A stretch of 64,000 nt of DNA from Pseudonocardia broussonetiae (GCF_013155125.1 NZ_CP053564.1:2301501-2365500); one strand, 5' to 3'; shown: positions 1 to 7,927, counted from the stretch's first letter. Notes: generated by a model from the letters alone, not told the origin. Numbers and translations: made by a program.

Positions 1-1
1 C

Positions 2-697
2 ACGTTCACCAACCACTTCGACCCCGCCATCGCCGTCGACGCCGTCGCGGTCCTGGAGCGGCTCGGCTACACCGTCGAGCTCCCGCCCCGCGACGTCTGC
101 TGCGGGCTGACCTGGACCTCCACCGGCCAGGTCGACGCCGCCCGCCGCGTGCTGCGCCGCAGCCTGCGCACGATCGAGCCGTGGCTGGCGGCGGGCGTGC
201 CCGTCGTCGGGCTGGAGCCGTCCTGCACCGCCGCGCTGCGCGCCGACGGCCCGGAGCTGTTGCCCGACGAGCCGCTGGCCGCCGCGCTGTCCACCGGGGT
301 CCGGACGTTCGCCGAGGTGCTGGGCGAGCACGTCGACGAGCTGGCCGCCGCGGCCACCGGGCCGGCCCGCAAGGCGCTGGTGCAGGTCCACTGCCACCAG
401 CACGCCGAGCTCGGTACCGACGACGACCGCGCGGTCATGGCGGCCATCGGCGTCGACGCCGAGGTGCTCGACTCCGGCTGCTGCGGCCTCGCCGGCAACT
501 TCGGGTTCGAGAAGGGCCACTACGACGTGTCGATGGCGTGCGCGGAGCGGGTGCTGCTGCCCGCGGTGCGCGCCGCGGACGCCGACGTCGACGTCCTCGC
601 CGACGGCTTCTCCTGCCGCACGCAGCTGCGCCAGGCGGGCACCCGCGAGCCGGTGCACCTCGCCCAGCTCGCCGCCCGCGCGCTCGGCGTGTCGTGA
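2..697 (+). CDS. (Fe-S)-binding oxidoreductase, C-terminal part (partial)
   Basis: The frame is open from the window edge and ends at TGA 695-697, so only the last 231 residues are present. It carries two CCG (DUF224-type) cysteine motifs: CCGLTW near the start and SGCCGLAGNFG, preceded by HCHQHAELG, in the second half. This pair is typical of the C-terminal domain of FAD-linked D-lactate, glycolate or D-2-hydroxyglutarate dehydrogenases and of GlpC/LutA-type subunits, where it binds an iron-sulfur cluster or a membrane electron acceptor. Whether an FAD domain lies upstream in the same polypeptide cannot be seen. The stop overlaps the GTG of the patatin gene, suggesting translational coupling. 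Substrate unknown. Confidence 0.8.
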   Translation, partial: TFTNHFDPAIAVDAVAVLERLGYTVELPPRDVCCGLTWTSTGQVDAARRVLRRSLRTIEPWLAAGVPVVGLEPSCTAALRADGPELLPDEPLAAALSTGVRTFAEVLGEHVDELAAAATGPARKALVQVHCHQHAELGTDDDRAVMAAIGVDAEVLDSGCCGLAGNFGFEKGHYDVSMACAERVLLPAVRAADADVDVLADGFSCRTQLRQAGTREPVHLAQLAARALGVS

Positions 698-1536
698 GCG
701 GTCGCACGCTCGTCCTGGGCGGCGGCGGGATCACCGGCATCGCCTGGATGCTCGGCCTGCTGGCCGGGCTCGCCGAGCGCGGCGTCGACCTCCGCGCGGC
801 CGACGACGTCGTCGGCACCTCGGCGGGGTCGGTGGTGGGTGCGCAGCTCGCCACGGGCGTCGACGTCGAGGAGCGCTACGCCGCCCAGCTCGCCGACCCG
901 ACGGGCGAGGTCGCGGCCGGGATCGGGAAGGGCGCCCTGCTGGCCCTGGGAGTGGCGCTGGTAGGCCCGCGCGACCCGCAGCGGCTGCGCGCCCGCATCG
1001 GCCGGTTCGCGCGGAGCGCGGCGACGATGCCCGAGTCCGAGCGCCTCGCGGTGATCGGCGGCCGCCTGCCCGTGCAGGAGTGGCCGGAGCGCTCGCTGCG
1101 GATCACCGCCGTCGACGCCCACGACGGTGCCTTCCGCGTCCTGGACCGCACGTCGGGCGTGCCGCTCGTGCACGCCGTCGCCTCGAGCTGCGCGGTGCCC
1201 GGCGTCTACCCGCCCGTCACCACCGGCGGCACCCGCTACATCGACGGCGGCGTGCGCTCGCCCGTCAACGCCGACCTGGCCGCGGGCGCGGAGCGGGTCG
1301 TCGTGCTCGCGCCGATCATCCGGGGCCTCGGCCCGCAGGGCGGCGTCGCGCCGCAGGTGGAGGGGCTGCGGGCGGCCGGGTCGCGGGTCGTGCTGGTCTC
1401 GCCCGACCCCGCCGCCGTCACCGCGATCGGGCGCAACGTGCTCGACCCCGCGCGCCGCGCCGGTGCCGCGCGGGCCGGGCGCACCCAGGCCGCCGACGTG
1501 ACCGATGCCATCGCCGCGATCTGGACGGACGGATAA
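694..1536 (+). CDS. Patatin-like phospholipase family protein
   Basis: A 280-residue patatin-fold lipid acyl hydrolase. The glycine-rich oxyanion loop LGGGGITG lies at residues 8-15, the nucleophile elbow GTSAG puts the catalytic serine at residue 43, and the dyad aspartate is D184 in IDGG. These are the standard Ser-Asp dyad elements of the family. GTG 694 is chosen because it overlaps the upstream stop (GTGA) and starts just before the first beta strand. No signal peptide is seen, so it is probably cytoplasmic. The substrate (phospholipid or other acyl ester) cannot be inferred. It may be co-transcribed with the oxidoreductase upstream. Confidence 0.85.
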   Translation: MSGRTLVLGGGGITGIAWMLGLLAGLAERGVDLRAADDVVGTSAGSVVGAQLATGVDVEERYAAQLADPTGEVAAGIGKGALLALGVALVGPRDPQRLRARIGRFARSAATMPESERLAVIGGRLPVQEWPERSLRITAVDAHDGAFRVLDRTSGVPLVHAVASSCAVPGVYPPVTTGGTRYIDGGVRSPVNADLAAGAERVVVLAPIIRGLGPQGGVAPQVEGLRAAGSRVVLVSPDPAAVTAIGRNVLDPARRAGAARAGRTQAADVTDAIAAIWTDG

Positions 1537-1551
1537 CGGGTACTCGTGAGC

Positions 1552-2379
1552 ATGGCTCAGGTACCCAGCATCCGGCTCAACAGCGGCGTCGAGATCCCCC
1601 AGTTCGGGTTCGGCGTCTTCCAGATCGACCCCGGTGACGTGGGCCCCGCCCTGGGTGCGGCGTTCGAGGCCGGCTACCGGCACGTCGACACCGCGCAGAT
1701 GTACCGCAACGAGACCGAGGTCGGGCAGGCCATCGCCGCCTCCGGTCTGCGTCGCGACGAGGTCTTCGTGACCACCAAGCTCGACAACGACCGCCACGGC
1801 CACGACGAGGCCGTCGCCGCGCTCGGCGAGAGCCTGGAGCGGCTCGGGCTCGACCACCTCGACCTGTTCCTCATCCACTGGCCGCGGCCGTCGGAGGACC
1901 GGTACGTCGAGACGTGGAAGGGCTTCGAGAAGCTCGCCTCCGACGGGCGGACGCGCGCGATCGGCGTCTCCAACTTCCAGATCCCGCACCTGGAGCGCCT
2001 CGCCGCCGAGACCGGCACCGTGCCCGCGGTCAACCAGATCGAGCTGCACCCCCGCCTCCCGCAGGAGGAGCTGCGCGCCTACCACCGCGAGCACGGCATC
2101 GCGACGGAGGCGTGGAGCCCGATCGGGCAGGGCGGCGACCTGCTGAGTGACGAGCGTCTCGTCTCCCTCGGTCAGAAGTACGGCAAGACCCCCGCGCAGC
2201 TCGTCCTGCGGTGGCACGTCGAGCTCGGCAACATCGTGTTCCCCAAGTCGGTCACACCGTCCCGCATCAGGGAGAACATCGAGGTGTTCGACTTCGAGCT
2301 GGCCCCCGCCGACATGGCGACGATCAGCGAGCTCGACACCGGCGAGCGCATGGGCCCGGACCCCGACTCGTTCGGCTGA
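1552..2379 (+). CDS. Aldo/keto reductase (2,5-diketo-D-gluconate reductase-like)
   Basis: A 275-residue NADPH-dependent aldo/keto reductase. The catalytic tetrad is visible as D46 and Y51 (HVDTAQMY), K76 (VTTKLDN) and H109 (LFLIHWP). The C-terminal half carries the cofactor-loop signature around IVFPKSVTPSRIREN. Length and motifs match the AKR5-type bacterial enzymes that reduce aldehydes or ketones such as diketogluconate and methylglyoxal; the actual substrate is unknown. ATG 1552 is preferred, but an in-frame GTG six bases upstream (1546) is equally possible and neither has a strong Shine-Dalgarno. It sits 15 bases after the patatin gene and could be in the same transcript. Confidence 0.9.
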   Translation: MAQVPSIRLNSGVEIPQFGFGVFQIDPGDVGPALGAAFEAGYRHVDTAQMYRNETEVGQAIAASGLRRDEVFVTTKLDNDRHGHDEAVAALGESLERLGLDHLDLFLIHWPRPSEDRYVETWKGFEKLASDGRTRAIGVSNFQIPHLERLAAETGTVPAVNQIELHPRLPQEELRAYHREHGIATEAWSPIGQGGDLLSDERLVSLGQKYGKTPAQLVLRWHVELGNIVFPKSVTPSRIRENIEVFDFELAPADMATISELDTGERMGPDPDSFG

Positions 2380-2440
2380 GCGGGCTCCCGGGCCGGCTCC
2401 GCCCTGCGGGACGGGCCGGCCGCCCCTACCGTCGACGCCC

Positions 2441-2746
2441 ATGCTGGCAATCACCGACATCGCGGCCGAAGCCATCAAGTCGCTGACCACCGACGCCGAG
2501 CTGCCCGACGGGGGCGGCCTGCGCATCGCTGCACCGAGCCCGGACCAGGGCCTCGAGCTGTCCCTCGCGGGGCAGCCGTCCGCCGACGACGTCGTGCTGT
2601 CGGGGGACGGCGTCGCGGTGTTCCTGGAGCCGGTCGCGGCGCAGGTCCTCGACGACAAGGTGCTCGACGTCCAGCCCGTGGCGGGTGCCGACGGCGAGCA
2701 GGAGCTGCGGTTCGCCATCGGACCGCAGCAGCAGCCGGACGCCTGA
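2441..2746 (+). CDS. HesB/IscA-like protein without cysteines
   Basis: A 101-residue protein with the layout of the A-type Fe-S carrier fold: N-terminal ITDIAAEAIKSL helix, GGLRI strand, and the VAVFLEPVAAQVLDDKVLDV segment that corresponds to the IscA VDxxSxxYLxGxxxDF region. There is no cysteine anywhere in the protein, so the three cysteines IscA/HesB uses to hold a cluster or iron are missing. Such proteins are often annotated as Fe-S biogenesis HesB in actinobacteria, but a cluster-carrier role is not supported by the sequence. The ATG at 2441 follows a 61-base gap after the reductase gene. A strong terminator hairpin follows. Confidence 0.65.
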   Translation: MLAITDIAAEAIKSLTTDAELPDGGGLRIAAPSPDQGLELSLAGQPSADDVVLSGDGVAVFLEPVAAQVLDDKVLDVQPVAGADGEQELRFAIGPQQQPDA

Positions 2747-2763
2747 CGTCCTCCGGCACCCCC

Positions 2764-2792
2764 GGGCCCTCCACCCTCGCGGTGGGGGGCCC
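2764..2792. terminator. Bidirectional terminator hairpin
   Basis: A 12-bp stem (GGGCCCTCCACC with GGTGGGGGGCCC, one G-T pair) around a 5-base loop lies between the convergent HesB-like and membrane-protein genes. There is no T tract, as is common in high-GC actinobacteria. Confidence 0.65.
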
Positions 2793-2818
2793 GAGCCGTG
2801 TCCGGGGTGCCGGGTCGC

Positions 2819-3346
2819 TCAGCGGCGCCGCGCGGCGAACCAGCGGTGGGCGGCCGGCAGCAGCATCAGCACGGCCGCGACCAGCCCCAGCACGGCGCCG
2901 GCGGCGAGCAGCGCCACCACCGCGGGCGGGACGACGCCCAGCGCCAGCACGATCTCCACGACGGTCACGGCGAGCAGCAGCGCCAGGACGACCCGCGCCC
3001 CGCCGCGCCCCGAGCGCATCGCCGCGGCCGCGAGGGCGGTGAGGACGCCGACCAGCAGCGCGCCGCCCACGAGCACGGCGGCCGCCGCGGCGACGGCGCG
3101 GTCGCGGGTCACCGGGGTCTCGTTCGGGAAGTCGCGGTCGACGACCGCGCGGACCGAGGCGGTGACGCCGTCGAGGTCGAGCAGCAGCACCAGGCCCGCG
3201 ACGACGCCGAGCACGGCCGCGGCGGTCCACAGCGCGAACGACGCGTCGACGACGCGCGCGCGCCGCGCCACGGCCTCCGACGGGCGCTGGCGGAACTCGA
3301 AGCGGGGCCGCCCCGGGGGCTGGGGCGGCGGATCGTGCGGGGTCAC
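2819..3346 (-). CDS. Four-helix membrane protein of unknown function
   Basis: A 175-residue protein with a basic, proline-rich N-terminal tail (about 35 residues) followed by four hydrophobic helices: roughly residues 38-60, 88-110, 118-138 and 142-162, ending in the basic WFAARRR. I do not recognise a catalytic motif or named family. GTG 3346 is chosen because the upstream frame on this strand is antisense to other coding signals and low-complexity. It lies 53 bases downstream of the Hsp70 gene on the same strand and is likely its operon partner, which ties it loosely to the envelope/ini island. Function unknown. Confidence 0.65.
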   Translation of the reverse strand: MTPHDPPPQPPGRPRFEFRQRPSEAVARRARVVDASFALWTAAAVLGVVAGLVLLLDLDGVTASVRAVVDRDFPNETPVTRDRAVAAAAAVLVGGALLVGVLTALAAAAMRSGRGGARVVLALLLAVTVVEIVLALGVVPPAVVALLAAGAVLGLVAAVLMLLPAAHRWFAARRR

Positions 3347-3399
3347 GCGATCACCGTACTCATCTGCGCGCGCACCGAACGTGACGGAGCGGTGCGCCC

Positions 3400-5283
3400 T
3401 CACGGGGCGGCGGGAGCGGTGGACGCCGCGGCGGAGGTGGCCGGTGCGGCGGCCGGAGCGGTGGACGTGCCGCCCTGCGAGGCGCCCTCGGTGCCGCCCA
3501 CGGGTGCGGGCTCGGTGACGGGCGGCGTGCCGCCGCCCTCGGTGCCGCCGGTGTCGCCGCCGGTGCTGCCACCGCCGTTGTCGGCGGGCGGCGTGCTGCC
3601 GCCGTCGTCCGCGGGCGGCGTGTCGCCACCATTGTCGGTAGGGGGCGTGTCGGTCCCGCCCGTGTCCTCCGTGCCGCCGGTCCCCGTTCCGGGGCCGGGG
3701 ACGGGAACGGGAGCGGGAGCGGGGACGGGGGCCGCCGGGACGACCGGGGCCGGAGCCGCGGGAGCGGGCGCCACGGGCACCGCCGCGGGCGTGGGCACGG
3801 CCGCGGAGGCCCCCGTCGCGCCGGTGGGCGTCACGCGGGCGACCGGGCGGACCGCCGCCGCGACGGCCTCGGGACGGCGCGGGCCGGCGGGCGTGGTGAC
3901 GGCGGGCGCCGCCCCGGTCCACGGGTCGACCCCGGCGGGCGCTCCCGCGGCGGGCACGGCGGCGTCGGCCTGGGCGAGGCTCTCGCCGACCACGGCGGCC
4001 GGGAGCGGAACGACGCCGGTGGCGAGCGTCGCGGACAGCCCGAAGGTGGCGACGACCGCGATCGACGCGGCGAGCACCAGCGTGCCGCGCCGGCGCCGCG
4101 GGGCGTCGGGCTCCTCGGGGGCGTCCTCGAACGCCACCGGCGGCACCGCCGGCAGGACGTCGGGCAGCGGCTCGGCGGCGGGCGCGGCGACGGGCACGGC
4201 GACCGCGGGCCGCACCAGGCCCCGCGCGGTGAGCGCGGCCCCGGCGGCGACGACGGCCTTGGGGTCGGCGTCGACCGCGATCGACCGGCCGAGCTCGGCC
4301 GAGACCAGCTGCGACACCAGCGGGATCCGCGACGACCCGCCGACGAGCAGGACGGCGTCGAGGTCCCCGGGCGCGAGCCCGGCGGACACCAGGGCGCGGC
4401 GCAGGGCCTCGACGGTCTCGCCCACCGCGGGCCGGATCATGTCCTCGAACTCGGCGCGGCCCAGCCGGACCTGCGTGTGCGTGCCCGGCAGCATCACCGG
4501 CACCAGCACCTCGGTGTCGGCGGACAGCGCCTCCTTGGCCGCCGTGCACTCGCGGCGCAGCCCGGCGACGGCGGCCTGCACGCTCGGGTCGGCGGGGTCC
4601 AGGCCCTGCCAGACGTCGCCGAGCGCGGTGCGGACGTGGTCGAGCACGGCCTCGTCGAAGTCGACGCCGCCGAGCCGCTCGATGCCGGTGGGGTGCCCGA
4701 GCAGCGCGAACCCGCCGTCGGGGAGCTTGCGGACGACCGCGGCGTCGAAGGTGCCGCCGCCCAGGTCGTAGACGCCGACGGCGCCGCCGGGCTCGATCCG
4801 CTCGGTGCTCGCGTAGCCGACGGCCGCGGCCTGGGGCTCGGTGAGGAAGGCGACGTGGCCGAGCCCGTGCGCGGCCAGCGCCGCGGCGAACACCGCGCGC
4901 TTGTGCTCGCCCCACTCGACGGGGTGCGTGACGGCGATCGACTCGGCGGCCCCGCCCTCGCGGCGCGCGGCCTCGTCGACGACCCAGGCCACGAATCGCG
5001 CGCACAGGTCGGCGGCCGTCATGGGCTCGCCGCCGACGACCATCGGGGTGTCGTCGCCGATGCGCCGCTTGAACTCGCGGGCGACGCGGCGCGGCTCGGT
5101 CAGCGCGCGGCGCTGCGCGGGCTCGCCGAGGACGAGGCTGCCGTCGGGGGCGCGGAAGACGACGGACGCGACGGAGCTCGACACCCCGCCCAGCGGGAGC
5201 ACCTCGGGACGTTCCTGGCCGTCGCGGCACACGGCGGCGGCCGTCCAGGTGGTCCCCAGGTCGATGCCGAGCTGGTAGGCCAT
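3400..5283 (-). CDS. Membrane-anchored Hsp70-family ATPase
   Basis: A 627-residue protein. Residues 1 to about 360 are an Hsp70/actin-fold nucleotide-binding domain with phosphate-1 loop DLGTTWT, phosphate-2 loop DLGGGTFD and adenosine motif LVGGSSRIP. After a basic stretch (PRRRRG) comes one transmembrane segment (about 403-425), then about 200 residues of Ala/Pro/Gly/Thr-rich sequence with TPPADDGG-like repeats. The canonical Hsp70 substrate-binding domain is absent, so this is not a DnaK chaperone. The ATPase is expected inside the cell with the tail outside. Similar Hsp70 genes accompany iniB/iniA-type genes in other actinobacteria (general knowledge). The ATG at 5283 starts the expected MAYQLGIDLGTT. 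Confidence 0.85.
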   Translation of the reverse strand: MAYQLGIDLGTTWTAAAVCRDGQERPEVLPLGGVSSSVASVVFRAPDGSLVLGEPAQRRALTEPRRVAREFKRRIGDDTPMVVGGEPMTAADLCARFVAWVVDEAARREGGAAESIAVTHPVEWGEHKRAVFAAALAAHGLGHVAFLTEPQAAAVGYASTERIEPGGAVGVYDLGGGTFDAAVVRKLPDGGFALLGHPTGIERLGGVDFDEAVLDHVRTALGDVWQGLDPADPSVQAAVAGLRRECTAAKEALSADTEVLVPVMLPGTHTQVRLGRAEFEDMIRPAVGETVEALRRALVSAGLAPGDLDAVLLVGGSSRIPLVSQLVSAELGRSIAVDADPKAVVAAGAALTARGLVRPAVAVPVAAPAAEPLPDVLPAVPPVAFEDAPEEPDAPRRRRGTLVLAASIAVVATFGLSATLATGVVPLPAAVVGESLAQADAAVPAAGAPAGVDPWTGAAPAVTTPAGPRRPEAVAAAVRPVARVTPTGATGASAAVPTPAAVPVAPAPAAPAPVVPAAPVPAPAPVPVPGPGTGTGGTEDTGGTDTPPTDNGGDTPPADDGGSTPPADNGGGSTGGDTGGTEGGGTPPVTEPAPVGGTEGASQGGTSTAPAAAPATSAAASTAPAAP

Positions 5284-5460
5284 GACGTCCCCGCCCCCTC
5301 TGTCTCTCCGTGACGATGCGGAAGCACACCGCGATCAGTCGGACATCGGCCAGGATGCCGCTCCCGTTAGCGCCGAACGGCCCAATGTCGCCCGAACGTG
5401 CTAGCCGATCACCGTGCGTGCTTGGGCCGACCGGCCCAACGCTGGGGCAGGATGCACGTC

Positions 5461-6051
5461 GTGACGGACAGGACCGGGAAGCGCGGTGCGCGGTGGGCGG
5501 CGGCACTCGCGCTGGTGCTCGCGGCCGCGTGCTCCGCCCCGTCGACGGTGCCCGACGTGCCGCCCGTCCAGGACCCGCGCGACGTGCGGGGGGCCGACCC
5601 GTGCGCGCTGCCCGACGCCGCGGCACTGGCGGCGGCGGGCGTCGCCGCACCCGGGACGGCGTCGACCGGGCCCGAGGGCCCGCGCTGCGAGTGGCGGGGT
5701 GGGACGGGGCGCCTGCTCGCCGTCACCGTGTTCACCGGTGACGGCGGTCTGGGCACGCTGGCCGCGAACAGCGAGCCGACGACCACGCGGGTGCGCCTGG
5801 CCGGCTACCCGGCGCTGGAGACGTTCACGGGTGAGGGCGAGTTCTGCCAGTACGACGTGGGGGTGGCGGCCGACCAGGTGCTGCTCGTCGCGCTCGAGGG
5901 CGGCGAGCCGACTCCTGCAGTGCGCTGCAGTCGCTGCTGCCCCCGGTGCTCGCCGCCCTGCCCGGCTGACCCCCGCCCCGCTGATCCCCACGGGGCTGCG
6001 GGGGCGGATCCCCATGGGGCTCCCCGCGGGGTGCGGGCGGCACCCCGCTGA
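5461..6051 (+). CDS. DUF3558-like lipoprotein, C-terminus apparently frameshifted
   Basis: Begins with a lipoprotein signal (basic residues, ALALVLAAAC with lipid-modified Cys24 counted from GTG 5461) followed by DPCALPDAAALAAAGV and a Cys-containing beta domain resembling DUF3558. Up to about position 5920 the frame reads well (LLVALEGGEPTPA); after that it becomes Cys/Pro/Arg-rich noise. Another frame gives ALQSLLPPVLAALPG followed by TGA at 5967-5969, a normal end for this family. Either an indel near 5915-5925 has altered the tail, or the assembly has an error there. GTG 5461 is preferred because AGGA lies 8 bases upstream; ATG 5452 is an alternative. It is divergent from the Hsp70 gene; the 177-base gap presumably holds both promoters. 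Confidence 0.65.
   Translation: MTDRTGKRGARWAAALALVLAAACSAPSTVPDVPPVQDPRDVRGADPCALPDAAALAAAGVAAPGTASTGPEGPRCEWRGGTGRLLAVTVFTGDGGLGTLAANSEPTTTRVRLAGYPALETFTGEGEFCQYDVGVAADQVLLVALEGGEPTPAVRCSRCCPRCSPPCPADPRPADPHGAAGADPHGAPRGVRAAPR
5983..6021. repeat. Direct repeat of palindromes upstream of the Asp/Asn-rich gene
   Basis: GATCCCCACGGGGCT (5983-5997) and GATCCCCATGGGGCT (6007-6021) form a 15-bp direct repeat with one difference, 24 bases apart start to start. Each copy is nearly palindromic, and CCCCGCGGGG follows immediately. They lie about 100 bases before the start at 6124, so they could be regulator-binding sites or a terminator cluster. Confidence 0.5.
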
Positions 6052-6123
6052 CCGCGGGGGTTCCCCGGCCGCAGTCTTCTCGCAAGCCGGGACCGACCGG
6101 CACCCCCAGAGAGGACCGGAACC

Positions 6124-7050
6124 ATGGCCAACGGCCCCAGCTTCAACTTCGCCCAGTTCGTCGTCCCCGTGAGCACCAACGACCAGGACGCGTCCGGCGG
6201 CGCCGGCGGCGACAGCGGCGACGCGAGCAACCTCGGCCTCGCCCTGGGCGACGGCGGAGCGGGCGGCGCGGGCACCGGCGGCGGCGCGAGCCAGTCCATC
6301 GACGACACGGGCACCGGCACCGGTGGTGGCGGCTTCGGCCTCGGCGAGGGCGGCGACTCCTTCCTGTCGCTGCTGGGCCTGGGCGGACCGGGCGTCGGCA
6401 CCGGCGTCGGCGGCGCGGGCCTGGGGCTGGGCGCTGCGGGCAACGGCGCGGCCACGGGCGGCGCGGGCACTGGCGGCGCCGGCGGCGCGGGCCCGACCCT
6501 GGGCCAGGCGGCGGCGACCGGCGCGGGCGGCGCGGGCGGTGCCGGCGGCTCGAACGCCAACGCGCAGAACACCAGCACCACGGCCGACCTGAGCTTCGAC
6601 AACGGCGCCTTCGGCGACAACGACGGCTTCGACAACGACGGCTACGTCGTCGACTCCTTCAACCAGGACAACGACGGCATCGACAACAGCGACGGCTACA
6701 TCGTGAACTCGAACGTCGCGAACGGGAACGGCAACTCGATCGGCAACTCCACCGAGAACATCTCGATCCGGGACTCCTACAACGTCGACGAGAGCGTCAC
6801 CCAGGTCCTCGACAACGTGGGCAACGACAACTCGGACAACTCGGTGAACGTCACCGACTCGTTCAACGACCAGTCGTTCGACCTGGACCTCGACATCGAC
6901 GACGTCGTGGTCGGCGACAACAACGACACCGGCGACGACAACTCGGTCAACGACTCCGGCAACTTCGACCCGGACCTGCTCGACCTCGACCTGGAACTCG
7001 GCGACGTGCTGTCGGGCAACACGCTCGGCCTCGACGGCATCGTCCCCTGA
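6124..7050 (+). CDS. Gly-rich then Asp/Asn-rich repeat protein of the ini-like island
   Basis: A 308-residue low-complexity protein. Residues about 15-155 are rich in Gly/Ala (GGAGGAG runs); residues about 155-300 are rich in Asp, Asn and Ser, with recurring DSFNQDNDGID, DSYNVDES and DSFNDQSFD elements. No signal peptide, catalytic motif or transmembrane helix is evident. The acidic module is clearly related to the C-terminal half of the next gene product. The start ATG 6124 has a good Shine-Dalgarno (AGAGAGGA, about 8 bases upstream). By position it takes the place of a second iniB-like gene. Role inferred only from context: an extended, possibly surface-associated or scaffold protein working with the dynamin-like GTPases. 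Confidence 0.75.
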   Translation: MANGPSFNFAQFVVPVSTNDQDASGGAGGDSGDASNLGLALGDGGAGGAGTGGGASQSIDDTGTGTGGGGFGLGEGGDSFLSLLGLGGPGVGTGVGGAGLGLGAAGNGAATGGAGTGGAGGAGPTLGQAAATGAGGAGGAGGSNANAQNTSTTADLSFDNGAFGDNDGFDNDGYVVDSFNQDNDGIDNSDGYIVNSNVANGNGNSIGNSTENISIRDSYNVDESVTQVLDNVGNDNSDNSVNVTDSFNDQSFDLDLDIDDVVVGDNNDTGDDNSVNDSGNFDPDLLDLDLELGDVLSGNTLGLDGIVP

Positions 7051-7058
7051 CCCCACCC

Positions 7059-7096
7059 GAGCCCGGCCCGGGCTCGCCGCCGGCCCCCACGGCGGC
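7059..7096 (+). terminator. Double hairpin between the two iniB-like genes
   Basis: Two consecutive hairpins: GAGCCC/GGGCTC (7059-7075) and GCCGCCG/CGGCGGC (7076-7096). No T tract. They may terminate or attenuate transcription before the IniB-domain gene. Confidence 0.4.
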
Positions 7097-7132
7097 GGGC
7101 CCGGGCCGTACCCACCCCCGGAGGTGAACACC

Positions 7133-7927
7133 GTGCTCTCCCTGTCCTCGCTGATCGACTTCCTGCTCGGCCTGCTGCGCGACGAGGACGCGCAGGCGGA
7201 GTTCGCGCGCGACCCCCAGGGGGTGCTCGCCCGCCACGACCTCGCCGGCATCACCGCCCAGGACGTGCGCGACGTCCAGCCGATGCTGGCCGACTGCGAC
7301 GGCGTCTCCCGCTCCGGCGGCGACGGCGGCGGTCACTACGGCGGCGGCGGTCACTACGGCGGCGGCGGCGGCCACTACGGCCGCGGCCTGTCCCACGACG
7401 ACGACCCGGTCCGCGTCATCCACCACGTCACGCGGACCCACACCGTCGAGCGCGACGTCGTGCGCGAGCAGCACCACCACCACGACGGCGGCCCGACGAC
7501 GGTCACGCAGAACATCGAGTACAAGCAGTACTCGACCGAGTTCCACTACACCGACAAAAGCGTGCACGTCGAAGAAGGCGGGACGTACGTCCGCGACTCC
7601 TTCAACCAGGACAACGACGGCATCGACAACAAGGGCGGCGTGATCGACGACAGCACCGTCGTCAACGGCGACGGGAACACCGCCGGGAACACCACCGAGA
7701 CGACCGTCGTGCAGGACTCCTACAACGAGGACGCCAGCGAGACCGTGGTGGTCGTCGACTCCCTGAACGACCAGAGCGACAACTCGACCACCGTGACCGA
7801 CAGCTTCGACGACTCGAGCACGACCGCGGTCGTGAACACCTACGCCGAGGGCGACTCCTACGCGGTCGTCCAGCCGGCCGACGCGCCCGCCGACGCGGAG
7901 CCCGTGCCCGACGCGGCCGGGGTCTGA
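7133..7927 (+). CDS. IniB N-terminal domain protein with acidic repeat tail
   Basis: A 264-residue protein. Residues 1-55 (SLSSLIDFLLGLLRDEDAQ followed by F..DP.G.L..H.L.GIT..DV) match the short helical N-terminal domain of mycobacterial IniB. Next is a Gly/His/Tyr segment with GGGHYGGGGHYGGGGGHYG-type repeats, a linker with HHHHD, then an acidic module (DSFNQDNDGIDN, DSYNEDASE, DSFDDSSTT) shared with the preceding gene. GTG 7133 is chosen because GGAGGTGA ends 6-7 bases upstream; GTG 7124 would lie within that Shine-Dalgarno. IniB in M. tuberculosis is isoniazid-inducible and encoded before the dynamin-like IniA and IniC, as here. The exact biochemical role of IniB is not established. Confidence 0.8.
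   Translation: MLSLSSLIDFLLGLLRDEDAQAEFARDPQGVLARHDLAGITAQDVRDVQPMLADCDGVSRSGGDGGGHYGGGGHYGGGGGHYGRGLSHDDDPVRVIHHVTRTHTVERDVVREQHHHHDGGPTTVTQNIEYKQYSTEFHYTDKSVHVEEGGTYVRDSFNQDNDGIDNKGGVIDDSTVVNGDGNTAGNTTETTVVQDSYNEDASETVVVVDSLNDQSDNSTTVTDSFDDSSTTAVVNTYAEGDSYAVVQPADAPADAEPVPDAAGV

Noticed and set aside
520..2718. 732-residue open frame on the minus strand
   Set aside because: Antisense to the patatin, aldo/keto reductase and HesB-like genes; His/Gly/Arg-rich sequence without any domain, as expected from GC-rich third positions.
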